A DNA stretch of 64,000 nucleotides, taken from Streptosporangium sp. NBC_01756 (GTDB taxonomy: Bacteria > Actinomycetota > Actinomycetes > Streptosporangiales > Streptosporangiaceae). A program made the translations under genes and the position numbers. The notes under the pieces are model-generated. The model saw only the letters and a list, made by a program, of their open reading frames with translations. It was not told where the DNA came from and ran no database searches. Shown here in pieces: positions 44,543 through 53,273 of the stretch (positions within the stretch are counted from its first letter, which is position 1; every line of letters begins with the position of its first letter). Location: NCBI RefSeq assembly GCF_035917975.1, contig NZ_CP109130.1, positions 5,456,001 to 5,520,000 on the forward strand, written 5' to 3'.

Positions 44543-45534
44543 TCATGAATGTGGTCGTTGCGGGGCTGATGGTGCTCGCCTCGGACCCGGGTGGCGGCAG
44601 CGGCAGCCAGGACGTCCAGGTCCAGAGCAGCCAGGACGGCAGGACGTCCAGGCTCAGCCTGAAGAACTCCCAGATCGTCATCAGCGGGAACGGTGCGGGA
44701 GGGAAGAGCGACGGCTATCGGCTCAAGCGCCCCTGCTGGTACGAGCCGGCTCAGGACGCCGAGGGCATGATGAAGTTCCAGCAGCAGACGACGCGCGTCG
44801 ACCCGTATGAGCCGAAGTCGCGCTCGGAGACGCTTGAGCCGTTCAAGGAGAAGCTCGGCAAGGAGGGGCGCTGGTGGACGATCGCCCACGACTCGTCCGA
44901 CCCCAAGGGACTGAGCTGCCAGATGTCGATGGACACCTACGTGTTCGTGCCGCCCAACACGACACCCCCGGGCGGAATCACCCTCGCCGAACTCGCCGAC
45001 ATCGCCCGCGCCGCGCTGACCGTGCCGGAGCCGAAGATCAAGCTCAATCCGGACGTCAGGAGCTACGTCAACCTGCCGACCTGGGTCTGGCTCGACAACG
45101 CCGGTGAGACCACCAGGTCGGTGACCGCGACGCTGCCCGGGGTCATGAGCGCGACCGTGGTCGCCACCCTGAGCGACCTCACGATCGAATCGGGGACGAG
45201 CGACGACCGCGCCGAGGTGAAGGGGTCGGGCGCCGCTCCCGCCAAGGCGGGCTCCGCTCCTGCCGACGCAGGAGGCCCTCCTGCCAAGGCGGGGGGCGGC
45301 TGCGGGCCGACCGGCACGCCGTACGCCAAGGGTGGGACGTTCACCTGTGGCGTCACCTACCGGCGTGCCTCGGCCGACCAGCCGCGCGACGTCTACACAC
45401 TGACCGTCACCTCCGTCTGGAACGTCGCGGTGCAGGACAACGTGGTGCCCGTCGCCTACGACCCGATCCAGGCCAGTGCCACCCGCGACGTCGAGGTGGG
45501 CGAGGTGCAGACCACGGTCCGGGGCTCGGGATGA
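44539..45534 (+). CDS. Exported protein of unknown function (end of Tad operon)
   Basis: 331 residues. The ATG at 44539 overlaps the lipoprotein stop and follows AAGGGA; an ATG at 44530 is also in frame. A short hydrophobic start (MIMNVVVAGLMVLAS) looks like a signal peptide. The chain has four well-spaced Cys, a WVWLDNAGETT segment and a low-complexity PAKAGSAPADAGG linker at about 234-250. I do not recognise a family. Coupling to the lipoprotein and LysM genes suggests a shared envelope role. Confidence 0.6.
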   Translation: MIMNVVVAGLMVLASDPGGGSGSQDVQVQSSQDGRTSRLSLKNSQIVISGNGAGGKSDGYRLKRPCWYEPAQDAEGMMKFQQQTTRVDPYEPKSRSETLEPFKEKLGKEGRWWTIAHDSSDPKGLSCQMSMDTYVFVPPNTTPPGGITLAELADIARAALTVPEPKIKLNPDVRSYVNLPTWVWLDNAGETTRSVTATLPGVMSATVVATLSDLTIESGTSDDRAEVKGSGAAPAKAGSAPADAGGPPAKAGGGCGPTGTPYAKGGTFTCGVTYRRASADQPRDVYTLTVTSVWNVAVQDNVVPVAYDPIQASATRDVEVGEVQTTVRGSG

Positions 45535-45637
45535 GCGGTCACGGCACGAGGGCCGGGGCCTTCGTCCGGGGCTCGGGATGAGCGGTCACGGGACGAGGGA
45601 TGAGCGGTCACGGGACGAGGGCCGGGGCCAGGGCCTT
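45517..45637. repeat. Short tandem repeats between two convergent genes
   Basis: Three units begin at 45517, 45564 and 45597 and share GGGATGAGCGGTCACGGSAC. They span the stop codons of both convergent genes (45534 and 45608), so repeat turnover could change either C-terminus. Confidence 0.7.
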
Positions 45638-46123
45638 CTCGTGGGTGAGCAGCCAGTGCTTGACCGGTGTGCCGTAGTAGTAACCGCCGAAGCCGCCGGT
45701 GGACGGCAGGATGCGGTGGCACGGGACGAATGGCGCGATCAGGTTCTGCGCGCACGCCGACCCCGCCGCCCTGGCCGCCGTCCTCGGCAGTCCCGCCCGC
45801 TCGGCGAGCTCGGCATAACTGATGGTGGTCCCCGCCGGGACCTCCCGCAGCGCCGTCAGGAGCCGGTGCCGGGTGGGCGTGCCCGGCTGCTCCACCTCGA
45901 CCTTGTCGAGGGCCGTCAGCTCGCCGTCCAGGTAGTCCCGTACGGCCTGCGCCGCGTGTCCCAGGTCCTCCACCCGGGTGAGTCCGTGTGCCTGGAGCCG
46001 GGGCGAGAGCCGCAGGAACATCTCGTGCGGGTCGGCGGTGAAGCCCGCCGCGACGACGACCCCTTCGCGAGCCAGCAGAGCCAGCGGGCCGGTGGGTGTG
46101 GGCAGGATCTGTGCCTCGATCAT
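45608..46123 (-). CDS. ogt: Methylated-DNA--protein-cysteine methyltransferase
   Basis: 171 residues. The acceptor is Cys135 in FVPCHRI. The winged-helix segment LREVPAGTTISYAELAERAG precedes it and GGFGGYYYG follows. It removes O6-methyl from guanine in a suicide reaction. The ATG overlaps the Ada-AlkA stop (ATGA), so both repair activities are made together. Confidence 0.95.
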   Translation of the reverse strand: MIEAQILPTPTGPLALLAREGVVVAAGFTADPHEMFLRLSPRLQAHGLTRVEDLGHAAQAVRDYLDGELTALDKVEVEQPGTPTRHRLLTALREVPAGTTISYAELAERAGLPRTAARAAGSACAQNLIAPFVPCHRILPSTGGFGGYYYGTPVKHWLLTHEKALAPALVP

Positions 46124-47523
46124 TTCGCACTCCAGAGGTGTAGTGCGGCGTAGGCCCGCCAGGGCCGCCACCGCTCGATGTGGTCTTCCGGGATGCCCAG
46201 GCACGCCATGGCCCGCCGCAGTCCGAGGTCACCCTCGGGCCACGCGTCCGGGTCGCGCAGTGCCCGCAGCGCGATGTAGCCGGCCGTCCACTGTCCGATC
46301 CCCGGGATCTCCAGCAGGCCGGCCACGGCCTCTCCCGGCTCCTGGGCCCCGTCCAGGTCGATCTCCTCGGCCGCCACCTTCGCGGCGAGTGCCTTCAGCG
46401 TGGTCACCCGTCGGCCGGTCAGCCCGAGGCCGTCGAGATCGGCCTCCAGGAGTTCGGCGGCGGTGGGGAACAGGTGGGTGAACCCCTCCGCGCCGGCGGG
46501 ACGGCCGGCGCGGAGGGTGATGCGGCCGAGGATGGTGCGGGCGCCGGCGACGGAGATCTGCTGGCCGACCACGGCGCGGACGGCCACCTCGAATCCGTCC
46601 CAGGCACCGGGGACCCGCAGCCCGGGGCGGGCGGCGACGAGCGGGGCCAGGGATGTCTCCCCGAGCGCGCCGGCGATGGCCTCGGGGTCGGCGTCGAGGT
46701 CGAACAGGCGGCGGCAGCGGGCGACGACGCGGGCCAGGTGGCGGGTGTCGTCGAGGCTCACCTCCAGCCGGACGTAGCCGGGTGCCGGGGTGAGGGTGAT
46801 CGAGCCGCCCGGGACGGCGCGGCTGTAGGCCGTCCCGTCCACGTGCTCCAGCCCGGGGATCGCCCGTCCCGCCAGGAACCCCATCAGCGTCTCCGTCTCG
46901 TACGGCTCGCGCCGGTGCAGCCGGAGTGTCAGCGAGCTGTCGCTGACGGCCCGGCCCGCGGTGGCCCGCAGTTCGCCGGGGGTGAAGCCGTAGGTCTCCT
47001 TCATGGTCGCGTTGAACTGCCGCACGCTGCCGAATCCCGAGGCGAACGCCACATCGGTGATCGGCAGTCCGGTCTCGGTCAGCAGTTGCTTGGCCAGCAG
47101 CAGCCGCTTCGTCCGGACCACGGCCAGCGGGCCGACGCCGATCTCGGTGGTGAACAGCCGGTGCAGGTGCCGCTCGGTGATGTGCAGCCGGGTGGCCAGC
47201 TTCGCGATGCCGCCCTCGTCGGCCACGCCCTCGTCGATCAGCCGGAGTGACCGGCCGATCAGGTCGCCCCGGTAGTCCCAGCCGGGGTCGCCGGGGCTGA
47301 GCTCCGGGCGGCACCGCTTGCACGGCCGGAACCCGGCGGCCTCGGCGGAGGCGGCGTGCCGGTAGAAACGCACGTTGCGGGAGGCCGGTGTGCGCGCCGG
47401 GCAGATCGGACGGCAGTAGATACGGGTGGAGGTGACCGCCGTGTAGAACCGCCCGTCGAACCGGACGTCCCGAGCGGCCACCGCGCGGTAACAGGAAGCG
47501 AAGTCAAGCTTTTCGACGGACAC
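46120..47523 (-). CDS. Ada-type regulator fused to AlkA DNA glycosylase
   Basis: 467 residues. The GTG at 47523 suits the leaderless promoter and gives MSVEKLDFASCYRAV. The Ada zinc domain has Cys37, Cys41, Cys68 and Cys71 (CRPIC...CKRC), with Cys37 the expected methylphosphotriester acceptor. An AraC-type helix-turn-helix follows (about 95-185), then an AlkA N-terminal domain and an HhH-GPD domain (about 345-460, with LLEIPGIGQWTAGYIALRAL and the catalytic Asp in WPEGDLG). It both senses alkylation and excises 3-methyladenine-type lesions. This split, with Ogt separate, is common in actinobacteria. Confidence 0.94.
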   Translation of the reverse strand: MSVEKLDFASCYRAVAARDVRFDGRFYTAVTSTRIYCRPICPARTPASRNVRFYRHAASAEAAGFRPCKRCRPELSPGDPGWDYRGDLIGRSLRLIDEGVADEGGIAKLATRLHITERHLHRLFTTEIGVGPLAVVRTKRLLLAKQLLTETGLPITDVAFASGFGSVRQFNATMKETYGFTPGELRATAGRAVSDSSLTLRLHRREPYETETLMGFLAGRAIPGLEHVDGTAYSRAVPGGSITLTPAPGYVRLEVSLDDTRHLARVVARCRRLFDLDADPEAIAGALGETSLAPLVAARPGLRVPGAWDGFEVAVRAVVGQQISVAGARTILGRITLRAGRPAGAEGFTHLFPTAAELLEADLDGLGLTGRRVTTLKALAAKVAAEEIDLDGAQEPGEAVAGLLEIPGIGQWTAGYIALRALRDPDAWPEGDLGLRRAMACLGIPEDHIERWRPWRAYAALHLWSAK

Positions 47524-47530
47524 ATGAATG

Positions 47531-47536
47531 ACGTTA
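47531..47536 (-). promoter_or_regulatory. Leaderless -10 element of ada-alkA
   Basis: TAACGT on the minus strand, seven bases, then the GTG start. No ribosome site is visible, so transcription probably begins at the start codon. Confidence 0.45.
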
Positions 47537-47590
47537 TCCCCAGCGCAGGGCATGCGGCTGGCGGGAATCGGACATGAGCGTCGGGGAGCG

Positions 47591-48538
47591 TCACTTGGAG
47601 GAGACGCCGACTCCGATCTCGAACTCGCGGTAGACGCGGGCCCAGAAGCCGTCGCGGAGCCAGACCCGCGCCTCGGGGTACGGGCGCAGGGAGTGGCCGA
47701 GCTCCTTCTCCGCCTCGATGAGGAGCTCGGTGTCGATGACCGTGGGAAGGATCGGGCCGGGCAGCAGGTCGCGGATGTTGTCGCGGCCACGGGTGAGGAT
47801 CCACTTCTGCGCCACGTGCTCGCCGACCTCCTCGACCCGGGGCCTGCTGGGGCCGAGCTTGGTGACCTGGCCGGCCGGGGCCTTGGGTTTGGCCGCGGCG
47901 GCGGTGCGGGCGGCGAACACCTGGGCCGGGGAGGGGGCCGCGGGGGCCACGGGGACCGTGACCGGGACGGGGGCGCGGCTGAAGTAGGAGCGCAGGAAGT
48001 CAGCGGTGATGATCTCGACGGTGTCGGACTCCCAGACCAGGCGTTCGGCCTGGTTGGTGCCGTACGGAGGCTCGACGCCCCACAGGTGGATCCGCACGCC
48101 GTAGGCCTGGGCGGCCTCGACGGCCGGGACCATGTCCTCGTCTCCGGCCAGCAGGACCGTGTCGCTCACCGCGTGGTGCCTGGCGAGCGCCTCCAGATCA
48201 CTTCTGATCTGCGCGTCCACGCCTTTCTGCTGGCCCCGCGCGTTGAGGTTGCCCAGGCGCACCTTGACCCAGGGGAGCTGGGCGATGACGCGCTGGTCCA
48301 CGGTCGGCACCCGGTCGCGGGCGGCGTCGTACCAGTAGATTCTCAGCAGCTCACCGTGAATGCGGGCTTCCGCGTGTTTCTGCAGTGCCTGGATGAGCTC
48401 GTCGGCCGCGACGCGGTATTCCTTGCGTTCTTTGGCACCGAGAAGCACTTCTCCCGCAGCCGCGTACAGATACCCCACGTCCACCAAGACTGCGTACTTC
48501 GCGGCAACGGGATGGGAGGTGAGGTCCAGGATGGTCAT
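47591..48538 (-). CDS. NYN-domain (PIN-like) putative RNase
   Basis: 315 residues. The N-terminal NYN/LabA-type nuclease fold occupies about 14-185: Asp20 in VLVDVGYL, the acidic KGVDAQI, and AGDEDMVPAVEAA form the expected metal site. A Pro/Ala linker (about 188-225) leads to a C-terminal domain of about 85 residues. The ATG follows GGAGG. Members are thought to cut or mature RNA, but no substrate is known here. Upstream lies the acyl-CoA carboxylase operon on the same strand, 101 bp away, so it may have its own promoter. Confidence 0.85.
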   Translation of the reverse strand: MTILDLTSHPVAAKYAVLVDVGYLYAAAGEVLLGAKERKEYRVAADELIQALQKHAEARIHGELLRIYWYDAARDRVPTVDQRVIAQLPWVKVRLGNLNARGQQKGVDAQIRSDLEALARHHAVSDTVLLAGDEDMVPAVEAAQAYGVRIHLWGVEPPYGTNQAERLVWESDTVEIITADFLRSYFSRAPVPVTVPVAPAAPSPAQVFAARTAAAAKPKAPAGQVTKLGPSRPRVEEVGEHVAQKWILTRGRDNIRDLLPGPILPTVIDTELLIEAEKELGHSLRPYPEARVWLRDGFWARVYREFEIGVGVSSK

Positions 48539-48639
48539 GTCGTCCTCCAGGCCTCGGAACTAGCTGATCGGCTGACTATATGCGCCCATTTCTTAGATAG
48601 TCCCAACTCTCGCGCAAGTTGACACCCCGTTCTCGGGAT

Positions 48640-48837
48640 CTATCTCGGTAGGCCGCTCGATCTCCAAGCGCCTTGTCCAGAGGGAAGAGGTTTTCGCATG
48701 TGATGTGAGGGATTATGCCAATTTTCGGATTTCCGGATGGCTTTCGTCGCAGGAGTCCCACGCGACGCCAGCGCGATCACCAGCGCGGCGACCTCTTCCG
48801 GCGTCGCGTCCCCATGGACGATCTTCAGATGCGTCAT
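48640..48837 (-). CDS. accE: Acyl-CoA carboxylase epsilon subunit
   Basis: 65 residues. The ATG overlaps the beta-subunit stop (ATGA). The start [20 protein letters not shown] is the typical epsilon-subunit pattern (V-x-G-x-x-x-xEEVAAL), and the rest is short, basic and Trp-containing. Epsilon subunits bridge the alpha and beta parts of actinobacterial acyl-CoA carboxylases and raise activity. Confidence 0.85.
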   Translation of the reverse strand: MTHLKIVHGDATPEEVAALVIALASRGTPATKAIRKSENWHNPSHHMRKPLPSGQGAWRSSGLPR

Positions 48838-50426
48838 AGCGGAATGTTCCCATGCTTCTTCGGAGGAAGGCTCGCGCGCTTGTTGCGCAGGGCGCGCAGC
48901 GCCCTGACAATCTGGACACGGGTCTCGGACGGGCGGATCACTCCGTCTACATACCCGCGTTCCGCGGCGAGATACGGATTGGCGAGCGTGTCCTCGTAGG
49001 CGGCGACGAAACGGGCCCGCTCGGCGTCGGGGTCGTCGGCCGCGGCGAGCTCGCGCCGGTAGAGGATGTTGACCGCGCCCTGGGCGCCCATCACCGCGAT
49101 CTGCGCGGTCGGCCAGGCCAGGTTGACGTCCGCGCCCAGGTGCTTGGAGCCCATCACGTCGTAGGCTCCGCCGTACGCCTTGCGGGTGATCACCGTGACC
49201 AGCGGGACGGTCGCCTCCGCGTAGGCATAGAGCAGCTTGGCGCCGCGGCGGATGATGCCGTTCCATTCCTGGTCGGTGCCGGGGAGAAAACCCGGTACAT
49301 CAACAAATGTCAGAACCGGAATGTTGAACGCGTCGCACGTCCGGACGAATCTCGCGGCTTTCTCCGAGGCCGCGATGTCGAGCGTGCCGGCGAAACTCAT
49401 CGGCTGGTTGGCGACGATTCCCACCGAGCGGCCTTCCACCCGGCCGAAACCCACGACGATGTTGGGTGCGAACTGCGCGTGCACCTCAAGGAATTCGCCG
49501 TCGTCCAGGACATGCTCGATCACCGTGTGCATCTCATACGGCTGGTTGGCCGAATCCGGGATCAGCGTGTCGAGGTCTCGGTCCTCCTCGGTGATGGAAA
49601 GGACCGGTTCGACGTCGAAGGCCGGAGCCTCGTCCAGGTTGTTGGAGGGAAGATAGGACAGCAGCGCTCTGGCGAACTCCAGGCAGTCGGCCTCGTCGGC
49701 GGCCTCGTAGTGCGCGACGCCCGACCGGGAGTTGTGCGTGTGGGCGCCGCCCAGCTCCTCGAACGTCACCTCCTCACCGGTGACCGTCTTGATGACGTCG
49801 GGGCCGGTGATGAACATGTGCGATTTCTCCGACACCATCAGCACGAAGTCGGTGAGGGCGGGGGAGTAGACCGCACCGCCCGCGCACGGGCCCATGACCA
49901 GCGAGATCTGCGGAATCACCCCGGAGGAGTGCACGTTCCTCTTGAAGATCTCGGCGTACAGGCCCAGCGAGACGACGCCCTCCTGGATGCGCGCCCCGCC
50001 GGAGTCGTTGATGCCGACCACCGGGCAGCCGGTCTTCAGGGCATGGTCCATGACCTTGACGATCTTCTCGCCGAAGACCTCGCCCAGCGACCCGCCGAAC
50101 ACCGTGAAGTCCTGGGAGAACACCGCCACCGGGCGGCCGTCCACCGTGCCGTGGCCGGTCACCACGCCGTCGCCGTAGGGGCGCTCGCGTTCCAGGCCGA
50201 AACTCGTGGACCGGTGCCTGGCCAGCTCGTCGAACTCCACGAAACTGCCCTCGTCCAGGAATGCGAGAACCCGCTCCCTGGCGGTCATCTTGCCCTTGGC
50301 GTGCTGCTTCTCCACCGCGCGCGCGGAACCCGCGTGCGCCGCCTCGTCCAGGCGGCGCTCCAGGTCGGCGAGCTTTCCCGCAGTGGTGTGAATATCGATC
50401 CCGGCAGCTACCGGTTCGGGGCTCAT
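48834..50426 (-). CDS. accB: Acyl-CoA carboxylase beta subunit (carboxyltransferase)
   Basis: 530 residues, full length for PccB/AccB-type carboxyltransferases with two crotonase-like halves. The first half contains the oxyanion-forming [13 protein letters not shown] and the second [15 protein letters not shown]. It transfers carboxyl from biotin to acetyl- or propionyl-CoA. The residue after GGAYDV, which helps set chain-length preference in studied enzymes, is Met here; specificity cannot be fixed from that alone. The start follows AGGAG at eleven bases. The alpha subunit at 26720 is about 20 kb away. Confidence 0.94.
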   Translation of the reverse strand: MSPEPVAAGIDIHTTAGKLADLERRLDEAAHAGSARAVEKQHAKGKMTARERVLAFLDEGSFVEFDELARHRSTSFGLERERPYGDGVVTGHGTVDGRPVAVFSQDFTVFGGSLGEVFGEKIVKVMDHALKTGCPVVGINDSGGARIQEGVVSLGLYAEIFKRNVHSSGVIPQISLVMGPCAGGAVYSPALTDFVLMVSEKSHMFITGPDVIKTVTGEEVTFEELGGAHTHNSRSGVAHYEAADEADCLEFARALLSYLPSNNLDEAPAFDVEPVLSITEEDRDLDTLIPDSANQPYEMHTVIEHVLDDGEFLEVHAQFAPNIVVGFGRVEGRSVGIVANQPMSFAGTLDIAASEKAARFVRTCDAFNIPVLTFVDVPGFLPGTDQEWNGIIRRGAKLLYAYAEATVPLVTVITRKAYGGAYDVMGSKHLGADVNLAWPTAQIAVMGAQGAVNILYRRELAAADDPDAERARFVAAYEDTLANPYLAAERGYVDGVIRPSETRVQIVRALRALRNKRASLPPKKHGNIPL

Positions 50427-50647
50427 CGGATGGTCAACTCCTGTTCGCTCACGCGGTTCGCGCCCACGCGGCCCGGGGTTCGACGCGCCCTTCCCGGCGC
50501 CTCACTCCGCTCGCCGCGCCAGGCTCGCTCCTGCCCATCCTCAGCAGGGTAACCGTCTTCTGACAGGACGAACTATCGGGGGCGTCCGTTCGTTGCTCGC
50601 GGAGAGACCTCACTCTCAAAAACGTAAATTCTGCCAAAGTGGGTGCT

Positions 50648-51433
50648 ATGACCGACAATGCTGACGCGGTACGCACACGACAGCTGTTCAAGAGATTCGG
50701 CCAGCAGGTGGCCGTGGGCGGCGTCGATCTCGTCGTTCCCCGGGGCAGTTTCGCCGGGCTGGTCGGCCCGAACGGCGCCGGCAAGACCACCACGCTCAGC
50801 ATGGTCACCGGCCTGCTCCGCCCGGACGGCGGCGACATCCTCATCGACGACCTCGACGTCTGGCGCGACCCGGTCCCGGTCAAGGCCCGCATCGGCGTGC
50901 TTCCCGAGGGGTTGCGCCTGTTCGAGCGGCTCTCCGGCCGGGAGCTGCTCTCCTACAACGGACAGCTCCGGGGCATCCCCCGGGCCGAGGTGGAGCAGCG
51001 TGCCGAGGGACTGCTGAAGGTCATGGACCTGGCGGAGTCGGCGGACAAGCTCGTCGTCGACTACTCGACCGGCATGCGCAAGAAGATCGGCCTGGCCGCC
51101 GCGCTACTGCACAACCCCCGAGTGCTCTTCCTGGACGAGCCGTTCGAAGGGGTGGACCCGGTCAGCGCCAACACACTGGTCGAGGTGCTCCGGCGCTACA
51201 CCGCCTCCGGCTCGACCGTCGTCTTCTCCAGCCACGTCATGGAGCTCGTCGAGCGCCTGTGCGACTGGGTCTCGGTGATGAACCGCGGCCAGATCGTCGC
51301 GCAGGGCCCCCTGGACGAGGTCCGCGCGGGACGCAGTCTCAATGAGGCCTTCCTCGGCCTGGTCGGCGCCGGCGGCAGTGGCAGCGGCAGCGGAGAGGAG
51401 GGCCTGTCATGGCTGGGCGCGACTCCGGCGTGA
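50648..51433 (+). CDS. ABC transporter ATPase (ABC-2 exporter type)
   Basis: 261 residues with Walker A GPNGAGKTT (about 45), the signature YSTGMRKKIGLA (LSGGQ-like) and Walker B VLFLDEPFEGVD. The start is uncertain: the ATG at 50648 has no clear ribosome site, whereas TAAATT at 50625-50630 lies eight bases before an in-frame GTG at 50639, which would fit a leaderless transcript. The C-terminus is a Gly/Ser-rich tail. The permease gene overlaps its last 25 bases, so the two form one exporter. Confidence 0.92.
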   Translation: MTDNADAVRTRQLFKRFGQQVAVGGVDLVVPRGSFAGLVGPNGAGKTTTLSMVTGLLRPDGGDILIDDLDVWRDPVPVKARIGVLPEGLRLFERLSGRELLSYNGQLRGIPRAEVEQRAEGLLKVMDLAESADKLVVDYSTGMRKKIGLAAALLHNPRVLFLDEPFEGVDPVSANTLVEVLRRYTASGSTVVFSSHVMELVERLCDWVSVMNRGQIVAQGPLDEVRAGRSLNEAFLGLVGAGGSGSGSGEEGLSWLGATPA

Positions 51434-53208
51434 ACGCGGCGGGTGAGGATCCCCAGGCGGTGGTTCCCGGGGCGAACGCGGCGGGTCAGGATCCCCAGGC
51501 GGTGGTTCCCGAGGTGAACGCGGCGGGTCAGGATCCCCAGGCGGTGGTTCCCGAGGTGAACGCGGCGGGTCAGGACCCCGTTTTCGGCGCCGGCGGGGTG
51601 ACCTCCGGCGCGGGCGGCTCCGGCGGAGACGGCCCCGCCAGGGTGGGACCCGCGATCTTCGTCCGGCTCAAGCTCCGGCTGGTCGCCGGAAACCTGCGCG
51701 GCAGCACCCAGCGTCTGCTCGGGTTCGTCTTCACCGTCATCGCCGCGTTCGCCGTCGCGGCCCTCGGGTTCTTCCTGATGGCCACGCTCCGCCTCGCGCC
51801 CGCCGACATCGCGACGGATGTCGGAATCGTGCTGTTCACCGTCCTCCTGGTGGGCTGGGCGGTCGTCCCGCTGCTGGCGTTCGGCCTGGACGACACGCTC
51901 GACCCGGCCCGGCTGTCGCTGTTCCCGCTGCGGACCGGCCAGCTCGCCGTCGGCATGTTCGCCGCCTCGGTCACCGGCGTCTGGCCGATCGCCACGCTGG
52001 TCATCACGGCCGGGGCCGTCGCGGGCCTGGCCGCCGGGATCGGCGGGGTCCTGCTGGGCGTCGTCGCGGTGCTGCTGCAGTTCGCGCTCTGCATCGTCAC
52101 CTCGCGGCTGGTCACCACGGCCCTGTCCGGCGTCCTGCGCACCCGCAGGGGCCGGGACGTGCTCGCCGTCTCGGTGATCTTCTTCATTCTGGCGGCCCAG
52201 CTTCCCAACCTGCTGCTCAACGGCAACATGGTCACCGACCCCGCCGCGGCTCTGCGCGGCGTCGCCTCGGTGCTGCGCTGGACCCCGCCGGGCATGGCCG
52301 CGCACGCCATCGCCGACGGAGGACTCGCCGCGGTCGGCGAACTGGCCTTCCTCGCCGTCCTGGTCGTCGTGGTGGGATGGCTCTGGATCGCGGCGCTCCG
52401 CCGCGCGCTGGTCTCCACGGACGCCTCCACCGAGGGGGCCTCGGTCCGCAACTCCAAGGGCCTGCTGGCCCGGATCCTGCCCGACGGACCGCTGGCAGCC
52501 GTCGCCACCAAGGAGCTCAAGTACGCCCGCCGCGATCCCCGGGGGCGGGTCGGCTGGTTCGCCGCCATCGCCGTCAGCGGCATCATGGCCTTCTCCCTGA
52601 GCCGCGATGGGAACGGGGCGGGAGGTGTCGCGCTGGCGGTCGCCCCCGCCTGCCTCGGCGGGGTGATGATCGCCCTGCAGTCGTCCAACTCCTTCGGCAT
52701 CGACGGCCGCTCCCTGTGGATGAACTCCGTGGTCTACAGCACGGGCCGGGACTGGCGGGCCGACCTCGCCGGGCGGCACCTGGCCGTCGCGACGATCGCC
52801 GTGCCGCTGCTGACCGTGCTGGCCGTGGTCGCCGCCGTCCTCGCCGGGAACCTGGCCTGGGCCGTTCCGGCCGCGCTCACCGCCTGGGGCGTCCTCGGCG
52901 TCGGGCTCGGGCTGGGTGCCCTGACGAGCGTGTTCCTGCCGTACACGGTGCCCGACCGGCTCAACGCTTTCACCGGCGCCGCCCCCGGGCAGGGCGGTGT
53001 CGCCTTCGCCGCCTCCTTCGGAGCGATGATCGGAAGCAGCCTGCTGGCGCTGCCGGTCGCGCTGCCGGTCCTCCTGGGTCTCACCTGGGTCAGCGCCCTG
53101 GCCGTGCCGTACGGCCTGCTGATCTCCTGGGGCGGTCGCCGGATCGCCGGTGACCTCGGGTTCAGTCGCTACCCCGCGATCTTGGCATCGACCTCCCAGC
53201 CGACCTGA
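51409..53208 (+). CDS. ABC-2-type permease with repeat N-terminus
   Basis: 599 residues. Residues 8-57 or so consist of three and a half 14-residue repeats (VNAAGQDPQAVVPE type) encoded by 42-bp DNA repeats, then a Gly-rich linker and about ten to twelve membrane segments from residue 90 on. It resembles two-part ABC-2 exporters of actinomycetes and works with the ATPase just upstream; substrate unknown. The repeats keep frame, so copy-number change would only shorten or lengthen a flexible cytosolic tail. Confidence 0.85.
   Translation: MAGRDSGVNAAGEDPQAVVPGANAAGQDPQAVVPEVNAAGQDPQAVVPEVNAAGQDPVFGAGGVTSGAGGSGGDGPARVGPAIFVRLKLRLVAGNLRGSTQRLLGFVFTVIAAFAVAALGFFLMATLRLAPADIATDVGIVLFTVLLVGWAVVPLLAFGLDDTLDPARLSLFPLRTGQLAVGMFAASVTGVWPIATLVITAGAVAGLAAGIGGVLLGVVAVLLQFALCIVTSRLVTTALSGVLRTRRGRDVLAVSVIFFILAAQLPNLLLNGNMVTDPAAALRGVASVLRWTPPGMAAHAIADGGLAAVGELAFLAVLVVVVGWLWIAALRRALVSTDASTEGASVRNSKGLLARILPDGPLAAVATKELKYARRDPRGRVGWFAAIAVSGIMAFSLSRDGNGAGGVALAVAPACLGGVMIALQSSNSFGIDGRSLWMNSVVYSTGRDWRADLAGRHLAVATIAVPLLTVLAVVAAVLAGNLAWAVPAALTAWGVLGVGLGLGALTSVFLPYTVPDRLNAFTGAAPGQGGVAFAASFGAMIGSSLLALPVALPVLLGLTWVSALAVPYGLLISWGGRRIAGDLGFSRYPAILASTSQPT
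51430..51578 (+). repeat. 42-bp in-frame tandem repeats
   Basis: Units start at 51430, 51472, 51514 and 51556 (last partial). They are nearly identical (for example GTGAACGCGGCGGGTCAGGA) and each encodes 14 residues. Low divergence suggests recent expansion. Confidence 0.92.
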
Positions 53209-53260
53209 ATGGTCTAGTCCAATAGGTGAGACCGCTCGCCGCCGGAGAAAACGGACTGGC

Positions 53261-53266
53261 TACGCT
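53261..53266 (+). promoter_or_regulatory. Leaderless -10 element of ppc
   Basis: TACGCT, seven bases, ATG. The same TACGCT occurs before the antitoxin gene at 15644. No Shine-Dalgarno sequence is present. Confidence 0.55.
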
Positions 53267-53273
53267 GGCAACC

